Below, piece by piece: positions 1 through 4,065 of a stretch of 5,922 nucleotides of DNA. Each line of letters begins with the position of its first letter. Position 1 is the first letter of the stretch. The position numbers and the translations under genes are program-made. The notes below the pieces were generated by a model. That model worked only from the letters and a program-made list of their open reading frames with translations, ran no database searches and had not been told where the DNA came from. The DNA comes from Acidobacteriota bacterium (GTDB taxonomy: Bacteria > Acidobacteriota > Terriglobia > UBA7540), in contig JAJYHU010000047.1 of assembly GCA_021784615.1 (NCBI GenBank), positions 1-5,922 on the forward strand, in the 5' to 3' direction.

Positions 1-198
1 TATCTCAACGCTCCGATCCATTATCAAAAGTCGATCCGGTTCACCATCGAGCACGGGTACGACGACAACTTTGACAATCCTTATACCTCGACCGCGTTTT
101 GGTATCAGACGGACCCGCGGGTGTCGTATTTTCCGCTGCCGGCGGCGAAAGGCCGGTTGCCGCTGTGGCTGGCGGAAGTGTCGGCAGCCATCGAGTGA
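1..198 (+). CDS. GH172 (DUF2961) glycoside hydrolase, C-terminal part, 5' end outside window
   Basis: The window opens in frame 1 inside a gene; 65 residues are visible before a TGA at 196-198. The segment KSIRFTIEHG followed about 20 residues later by STAFWYQTDPR is the C-terminal signature of the DUF2961 family, now GH172, whose characterised members act on fructofuranosides and arabinofuranosides. The Glu of the IEHG motif is conserved and may be one of the catalytic carboxylates, but that assignment is inference. The usual family C-terminus follows (pattern of Phe-Pro-Leu-Pro, then Arg-Leu-Pro). The substrate cannot be told from this piece, and the signal peptide and most of the fold lie to the left. 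The odd point is the TGA: the same frame continues without another stop to 405, so the protein may have been truncated recently. It is otherwise a normal, GC-rich coding segment. Confidence 0.85.
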   Translation, partial: YLNAPIHYQKSIRFTIEHGYDDNFDNPYTSTAFWYQTDPRVSYFPLPAAKGRLPLWLAEVSAAIE

Positions 199-405
199 GA
201 AACCAAGCTGGAGGACGAACTGGCGGCCTGGCAGCAGGAGGGAAAGCATCACCTGAGCAAAGCTGACGAAAAGCTGTACCAGGCGCTGGTGGCATCACGG
301 AACAAGGAGTTCCGCAAATTTGACTTTCACGACTACCGGCGCGACGTACTGGCCCTGGAATCGCTCGTCAACGGTTACGTTCAGAAAAACGAAGGAACAA
401 AATAG
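199..405 (+). pseudogene. In-frame tail of the GH172 gene after a TGA, possibly the severed C-terminus
   Basis: After the TGA at 196-198 frame 1 stays open for 68 codons to TAG 403-405. The translation is charged and helix-like (for example ETKLEDELAAWQQEG, then DYRRDVLALESLVNGYVQKN) and looks like genuine protein. There is no in-frame ATG or TTG, the only in-frame GTG lies about 30 codons in with no Shine-Dalgarno, and no promoter is evident, so independent translation is unlikely. The simplest reading is a nonsense change (for example CGA to TGA, Arg to stop) or a sequencing error that cut off the last part of the GH172 protein. Alternatively the TGA is the true end and this is vestigial sequence. 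Homologue lengths would settle it. Confidence 0.5.
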
Positions 406-461
406 AGGAACGTAAATCCATCTTCACACATCGGCATTGATCGCGGAAACAAATTAGGCCT

Positions 462-1196
462 ATGAGTCGTCTGTATCGTCCCTTTATGCGCGTCGCCTGC
501 ATTGCAGCAGCGGCACTCGCGGCCTGCGCGCAGATGCGCGCTCAGCCGCCTCGCACCTTTGATCTTAACGGCAACCTCAAGCTGGTGGATCTGCCCCCTG
601 AAGCAACTCCGGTTGAAGCGATTGTGGTCCGCCTGCATCCAAAGAAAGGAGGTGCTTTTGATATTCAGGCTGATCCGGACCCAGACGGTACTTCCGTCAT
701 GAAGAACGTCAGGCCTGGACGCTGTTCTTTGGAAGTGCCGGTCCGTGGCAGGATTCTGCATTTCACCATTGGCTCCCAAAACCTCGCCCCCGATGCGTTT
801 CACCTCGATTCGAGCGTGGCAGATACCCTTCAAATCGCCCTCAGCCTGAAGATCTCGAGCCTCTTTGTGACGGTGCGTGGGTTACCCAGCGAAGGCGGTG
901 GCATCGTCGCTCTGCTCGCCCCTGCGGTGGCGCTGCGGCTATCGTGTTATTCGTTCGCCCTGAGAGGAGTTAAGACGGAGTACCGGTCAATTCCACCGGG
1001 GCGCTCTCGGATTTTCATTGTCGATTCGCGATTTGTGAACCATGTTTCAGCGTATGCACCGCGCTTCCCAGATTTTCTCGAGAATCAGGCGACAGAGGTC
1101 GAGGTGTTGGATGAGGGGAAAACAAAGGCAACAGCAGCGTGTCTGAATGCCAGGACGGTCCGGCAGGCGTTTGCGCAGGCTGGCCCTGTGCTATAG
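462..1196 (+). CDS. Secreted, probable lipoprotein with carboxypeptidase-regulatory-like (beta-sandwich) domains
   Basis: A 244-residue protein with an N-terminal export signal: Arg at positions 3, 6 and 10, a hydrophobic Ala-rich core at about 11-21, and a lipobox L19-A20-A21-C22 that would give a lipidated Cys22. Cleavage by signal peptidase I near residues 27-28 is the alternative. The rest resembles the small beta-sandwich (carboxypeptidase regulatory-like) repeats common in acidobacterial secreted proteins. One repeat ends in the turn NVRPGRCSLEV (about 82-92) and a second in SIPPGRSRIFIVD (about 176-188), followed by the typical P-x-F-L-x-N stretch and a final strand of charged and small residues. 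These domains have no catalytic residues and usually serve as structural or binding modules, so the function is unknown. The start at 462 is backed only by a weak AGG four bases upstream; ATG 486 is an alternative that keeps the signal peptide. It lies 56 bp after the GH172 frame on the same strand and could be co-transcribed. Confidence 0.72.
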   Translation: MSRLYRPFMRVACIAAAALAACAQMRAQPPRTFDLNGNLKLVDLPPEATPVEAIVVRLHPKKGGAFDIQADPDPDGTSVMKNVRPGRCSLEVPVRGRILHFTIGSQNLAPDAFHLDSSVADTLQIALSLKISSLFVTVRGLPSEGGGIVALLAPAVALRLSCYSFALRGVKTEYRSIPPGRSRIFIVDSRFVNHVSAYAPRFPDFLENQATEVEVLDEGKTKATAACLNARTVRQAFAQAGPVL

Positions 1197-1227
1197 TTAT
1201 TGCACAACTACCCACTTTGCTTGGGAA

Positions 1228-1437
1228 GTGACCGGCATAGCGTTCCAGGAATCAAAGTTCTTCGGAATCAGCATCTACAACCGGGAGACCCAGCGTTTTG
1301 AATTCCGGCCGGGGCCGGTTCTTCTTGCCAACATCGTGCTCGGCGGCGAAATCAACCGAACCACCCCCAAGACGCAAAGCGCGCCCGGCACACGCCAAGT
1401 AACCGAGTGGGCCATCGAGCCCCAATTCGAAATAGGA
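1228..1437 (+). pseudogene. Decayed fragment of a MoxR-family AAA+ ATPase
   Basis: In frame 1 this stretch reads VTGIAFQES, GISIYNRETQRFEFRPGP, VLLANIVLGGEINRTTPKTQ, SAPGTRQVTEW, EPQFEIG. Recalled MoxR ATPases carry the series D-V-T-G, G-(V/I)-S-(V/I)-Y-N, F-x-F-R-P-G-P, I-V-L-A-D-E-I-N-R-(A/T)-T-P-K-T-Q-S-A-L-L-E-A-M, R-Q-V-T, P-F-x-V-I-A-T, so the match is clear and in order. It is not functional. The Walker B Asp (L-A-D-E) has become Gly (1345-1347, GGC), the LLEAM helix is shortened by about four residues between QSA and RQVT, the ATQNP sensor region is missing after 1437, and no Walker A motif precedes it because the upstream DNA encodes the preceding gene. A plus-strand open frame starting at ATG 1147 spans it but runs on antisense to the CxC gene and is not a real gene. 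MoxR proteins normally act as chaperone-like ATPases beside VWA-domain proteins; none is here. Confidence 0.7.
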
Positions 1438-1498
1438 ATGGATTTCCACCCCGGCAAGAAGAGCGCTCAGCGTTCTCCCCGAAAGCGAAACCGCGCGA

Positions 1499-1762
1499 TT
1501 ACCGCAGTTCCTTGCGATTGTGCCTTGCCCAGGCGCTATCGCGAGGCACCGCTTTCATCTTGTCGCCGCAGGTACATTTGCCTGGCTTGTTCGACATGCC
1601 CATGCAAGGGCAGGATTTTGACCCCATGCAAGCGCAGACATAGACGTCCTTCTTGGCATTCGATTGGGGCGTTGCCGATCCGATCTGCACTAACCCCAAA
1701 CACAGCGCCAACGCCATCCCCAGCAATACTGCGTTGCTCGTCAAGCGCACTTTGCTCCGCAT
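1499..1762 (-). CDS. Small exported protein with three CxC pairs, putative metal binder
   Basis: An 87-residue protein with a clear Sec signal peptide (Arg2/Lys4/Arg6, hydrophobic 11-27, likely cut after IGSA at 30). The mature part holds six cysteines as three CxC pairs: C43-A-C45, C51-P-C53 and C63-T-C65, giving C-x-C-x5-C-x-C-x9-C-x-C with Met46, 54, 56 and 69 in between. The regular CxC plus Met pattern suggests binding of a soft metal such as Cu(I) or Zn, or a disulfide-linked mini-fold; this is inference. The C-terminal tail (PRDSAWARHNRKELR) is basic and free of Cys. ATG 1762 is chosen because an AAAGGAGG lies nine bases upstream; TTG 1765 is an alternative. A strong-looking promoter sits at 1806-1834, so it is probably transcribed on its own and not from the esterase gene upstream. 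I recall similar small Cys-rich proteins in acidobacteria but cannot name a family. Confidence 0.78.
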   Translation of the reverse strand: MRSKVRLTSNAVLLGMALALCLGLVQIGSATPQSNAKKDVYVCACMGSKSCPCMGMSNKPGKCTCGDKMKAVPRDSAWARHNRKELR

Positions 1763-1771
1763 CAAACTTGC

Positions 1772-1779
1772 CCTCCTTT
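1772..1779 (-). promoter_or_regulatory. Shine-Dalgarno AAAGGAGG of the CxC protein
   Basis: Read on the minus strand, AAAGGAGG lies nine bases before ATG 1762 and six before TTG 1765. It is the best ribosome-binding site in the window, supports the gene being real, and favours the ATG start. Confidence 0.75.
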
Positions 1780-1805
1780 AAAGAGGTTTTTGCCCCGATT
1801 CAATG

Positions 1806-1834
1806 ATGCTATCCCGCGCGCTTATTGAAGTCAA
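1806..1834 (-). promoter_or_regulatory. Sigma70-type promoter for the CxC protein gene
   Basis: On the minus strand TTGACT (1834-1829) is followed after exactly 17 bases by TAGCAT (1811-1806). The -35 matches five of six consensus positions and the -10 four of six. The predicted start near 1799 leaves a leader of about 35-40 bases carrying the AAAGGAGG site. It lies in the gap after the CE15 stop, which argues for independent expression of the small gene. Confidence 0.6.
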
Positions 1835-1897
1835 GCCCATGGCAAAGTTTTGACGCTACCCGAGCCCAATTAACCACTATCTGAGTGCCCGCTAAGC

Positions 1898-3262
1898 TCA
1901 GCGGCCTTTCATGTATTTGTCCGCAAAATTCAAGAACTGGTCCCAGTCATAAGCCGTCACGTTGTGGGGCCCGCAGCGCAGATGAAAACCAATCCGGGTC
2001 ATGATGGGTTGTTCGATTCCCGGCATCGTTGTCCCCCCAAATCCGCCCGTGCCCAACAGCCGGTAAACTGGAGAGGCGGCCTTGGCGGCCAGAAACATAC
2101 CCTTGGGATCGGCCCACAGGTCGCCCGCCGCGGTTGCAATGTACACGGGCCGCGGAGCGATGAGTGCGATCAGTTCGTGCTGGTCCACGGGCAGCGCGTT
2201 AACATTGTTATTGAATTTTTTGAAATTCCCGCAAAACCACCAAGGAAAATTCATGTTGATGGATTTTACCGTTTCGCCGAACCAGCGCCGGCTCAGTTTC
2301 GCGCCCCCTTCGCCGGAATCGTTGGAAATCACCATCGCAAAGCGCGTATCCTGCGCGCCCGCCCAAAGAGCCGTTTTGCCCAGGCGCGAATGCCCGATCA
2401 CAGCCACCCGATGCGCATCAACGTCCTGGTCGGTTTCAAGATAATCCATCGCCCGGCTCAAGCCCCACGCCCAGGCTCCAATCGCGCCCCATTGATCAGG
2501 CGCGACCGTTGTCTGGCCGGGACGAAGGTAGAGCCCCCGCACGCCATCGCGCATGCCGCCATTGAAATCCGGTTCGATGTCCCCGTAATACGCGGTCGCA
2601 AGGCCGTACCCGCGTGAGAGAATCTTCTGCACCTGCCAGCGGCACAACGCCACACCGCGAGTGGCCTCCGTCGCATGATGGTCAACCACGCCCCAACCGC
2701 TCGGCATCCAGCCGCGGCTCAAAGAAATCCCAGGGTCCAGGCTGACCGCCTGATTGCCGGCAAAGTTCAGTCCCAGAAACATGGGAACAGGTTCCCGCGC
2801 CCCCTTCGGTAGATAAATCAGCAGGTGCATTTGAGGTCCAATCTTCGAGCCGGTAAAGAAGATGGTGACCTCTTTCCGCACAGCCTTTCCACCCAGCGCA
2901 TTCGGATCGACTGACGTGACACGGAAGATCATCTCAGGGGGACGTCCGGGACTGCGCCCGTAAACGTTCTCCTCGAATAATCTCAGAAGTTGCGGCCGCC
3001 GCTGCTTCATCCACATCCGGGCGCTGGTCACCCGCTGCCCGTTAGCCATCACCAGAGGATTAGGCAGCGTGTAAGGCGGCACCTTCGACTCGTTGTAGTT
3101 TATTCCCGGCCGCTGCGCCACGCCGCTTCCCGCCGCAAGAAAAAGAATCAGGCCGGCAACCATCACCTTGCAGAATCCTATAGAAAATTCGTTTTCTTTC
3201 GTGTCCTTGCGCCACCGTCGGCATCGTTCATAGCGGCTTCCGGAATCCGTGTTTTTCATCAT
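1898..3262 (-). CDS. CE15 family 4-O-methyl-glucuronoyl methylesterase (glucuronoyl esterase)
   Basis: A 454-residue alpha/beta-hydrolase of the bacterial CE15 type. CE15 enzymes cleave esters of (4-O-methyl-)glucuronic acid in xylan, including lignin-carbohydrate links. The nucleophile motif is G290-H-S292-R-L-G-K296, with Ser292 catalytic; bacterial enzymes carry GHSRLGK where fungal ones carry GCSRNGK. The acid is probably Glu318 in SNDSGEGGA, with Asp381 in AAGDLWADP as the other conserved candidate site, and the base is His433 in GPHNVTAYDW. Other family blocks are RGYGLATAYYGDIEPD (217-232) and LPVDQHELIALIAPRPVYIA (357-376). It is full length. The export signal is unusual: a hydrophobic core at about 34-46 ending in GVAQ comes after some 33 polar, basic residues. 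ATG-ATG at 3262/3259 follows AAAAGGAG by five or eight bases, so the long N-region seems real. It lies 225 bp downstream of the DUF2784 gene on the same strand, with no convincing promoter seen between. Its likely site of action is periplasmic or extracellular. Confidence 0.93.
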   Translation of the reverse strand: MMKNTDSGSRYERCRRWRKDTKENEFSIGFCKVMVAGLILFLAAGSGVAQRPGINYNESKVPPYTLPNPLVMANGQRVTSARMWMKQRRPQLLRLFEENVYGRSPGRPPEMIFRVTSVDPNALGGKAVRKEVTIFFTGSKIGPQMHLLIYLPKGAREPVPMFLGLNFAGNQAVSLDPGISLSRGWMPSGWGVVDHHATEATRGVALCRWQVQKILSRGYGLATAYYGDIEPDFNGGMRDGVRGLYLRPGQTTVAPDQWGAIGAWAWGLSRAMDYLETDQDVDAHRVAVIGHSRLGKTALWAGAQDTRFAMVISNDSGEGGAKLSRRWFGETVKSINMNFPWWFCGNFKKFNNNVNALPVDQHELIALIAPRPVYIATAAGDLWADPKGMFLAAKAASPVYRLLGTGGFGGTTMPGIEQPIMTRIGFHLRCGPHNVTAYDWDQFLNFADKYMKGR

Positions 3263-3487
3263 GGCATCTCCTTTTGGTTAAGATCGCTCACGAAACCTCT
3301 CCAGCCGGGTGCGCATCAGACATAGCAAATTGTTACACGCCTGCGGGCGCTCAACGGAACACTCTCGGCGCATCGGTCGCCACGGCCAGCGCATTCCAGC
3401 GTGGGTTTTTGACCAACCCCACCCGCAAATTACGGGAGCAACAGATGCGAAATCCCGCAAACAGCATAGCGCCCGAGGGAAGAGTTG
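3263..3487. other. Intergenic gap between DUF2784 and CE15 genes
   Basis: This 225-bp stretch holds no gene I can support. Short open frames on both strands lack ribosome-binding sites and recognisable content. An imperfect inverted repeat at 3401-3422 (GTGGGTT against AACCCCAC with one bulged C) could form a small hairpin, but no T-run follows on either strand, so I do not call it a terminator. The CE15 Shine-Dalgarno AAAAGGAG sits at 3268-3275. Confidence 0.5.
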
Positions 3488-3943
3488 TCACTCTGCTGTC
3501 GAATGCGGTTGAGTCTGCGCGTCACCGGAATCCTCAGTCTGCGGCCGCCGGCGCGGCAGAAATTTGACCCGCAAATGTCTGGCGTAAAAAACCAAGTTAG
3601 CGGCACAAAAAACGACCGCAATGGAAATCAGCAGATCGAGGGGAATGTGCGGATACACAAGGGCGTCGAGATAATGGAGAAGAAACGAACCATGATAGGC
3701 TGCGATGCCGGCCCGGTCTTCAAGCCACTGTTCGAGGACCGTCAGCGGGCAAGGCGGCCACGGAGCAACTTCAATAAAGATGCCATAGATCAGCGAGCTA
3801 ATGTGGACCCACCGAAGCCGCGGATAGCGGCGCACCAGCAGAATCCCGCCGATCACCCACAGAATAAACAGTAGATGAACAGCCAACACCAAATCCGCGA
3901 GCGCAAGATCAAGGTTCATGACGCTGTCCCCCCGGCGCAGCAT
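3488..3943 (-). CDS. DUF2784 family integral membrane protein
   Basis: A 151-residue protein with the features of DUF2784. A first helix starts ADLVLAVHLLFILWVIGG (about 16-33), then RWVHISSLIYGIFIE (44-58), the hallmark C65-P-L-T68 with E71 and W73, the GSFLLHYLDALVYP block (85-98), and a last helix at about 102-120 ending in a basic Arg/Lys tail and a polar, disordered-looking C-terminus. Three to four membrane helices are likely. The function of the family is unknown. ATG 3943 is chosen because GGGAGG lies seven bases upstream. GTG 3958 gives five more residues and ATG 3919 gives a shorter form starting MNLDLALADL, which matches typical family N-termini and also has a G-rich stretch ahead of it. 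The gene diverges from the large plus-strand gene at 4066; the neighbourhood gives no hint of role. Confidence 0.88.
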   Translation of the reverse strand: MLRRGDSVMNLDLALADLVLAVHLLFILWVIGGILLVRRYPRLRWVHISSLIYGIFIEVAPWPPCPLTVLEQWLEDRAGIAAYHGSFLLHYLDALVYPHIPLDLLISIAVVFCAANLVFYARHLRVKFLPRRRPQTEDSGDAQTQPHSTAE

Positions 3944-3950
3944 CCCCGCA

Positions 3951-3956
3951 CCTCCC
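3951..3956 (-). promoter_or_regulatory. Shine-Dalgarno GGGAGG of the DUF2784 gene
   Basis: On the minus strand GGGAGG stands seven bases before ATG 3943. It would lie too close to the upstream GTG (3958) to serve it, and so supports the 3943 start over 3958. Confidence 0.55.
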
Positions 3957-4012
3957 ACAATAACAGGTTCCAGACTCTTCTCAACAGGCTCCTCCTTCCT
4001 TAATTCGGGGTG

Positions 4013-4018
4013 TATAGT
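4013..4018 (+). promoter_or_regulatory. Possible -10 element for the Tat-exported gene
   Basis: TATAGT (five of six to TATAAT) lies about 48 bases before ATG 4066 in the divergent gap. No good -35 is found 16-18 bases upstream (the region is C/T-rich), so this is only a candidate. Confidence 0.25.
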
Positions 4019-4031
4019 GGAAGACCAAAGC

Positions 4032-4049
4032 GGGAGGGAATACCCTCCC
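4032..4049. repeat. Perfect inverted repeat GGGAGGG-AATA-CCCTCCC in the leader of the Tat gene
   Basis: Seven paired bases flank a four-base loop (4039-4042). The repeat ends four bases before the GAGG Shine-Dalgarno (4054-4057) of the plus-strand gene and begins some 13 bases after the candidate -10. As RNA it would form a very stable hairpin beside the ribosome-binding site; as DNA it could be an operator in the divergent region. It has no T-run, so it is not a standard terminator. Confidence 0.6.
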
Positions 4050-4065
4050 CAACGAGGATCCTTGC

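Noticed and set aside
196..198. TGA as a selenocysteine codon
   Set aside because: GH172 is not known as a selenoprotein family, the site is outside the catalytic motif, and I see no clear SECIS-like hairpin just downstream.
381..833. Minus-strand open frame of 150 residues
   Set aside because: It is antisense to the GH172 tail and the lipoprotein gene; no signal peptide, motif or ribosome-binding site supports it.
1147..1806. Plus-strand open frame of 219 residues taken as an intact gene
   Set aside because: Only its middle resembles MoxR; its start overlaps the lipoprotein gene and its last third is antisense to the CxC protein gene. The MoxR part is reported as a relic instead.
1870..1895. 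Terminator after the CE15 gene
   Set aside because: Only a five-pair stem (CCGCT against AGCGG on the minus strand, overlapping the stop) is present and no T-run follows.
1964..2617. Plus-strand open frame of 217 residues
   Set aside because: It lies entirely antisense to the well-supported CE15 gene and has no ribosome-binding site.
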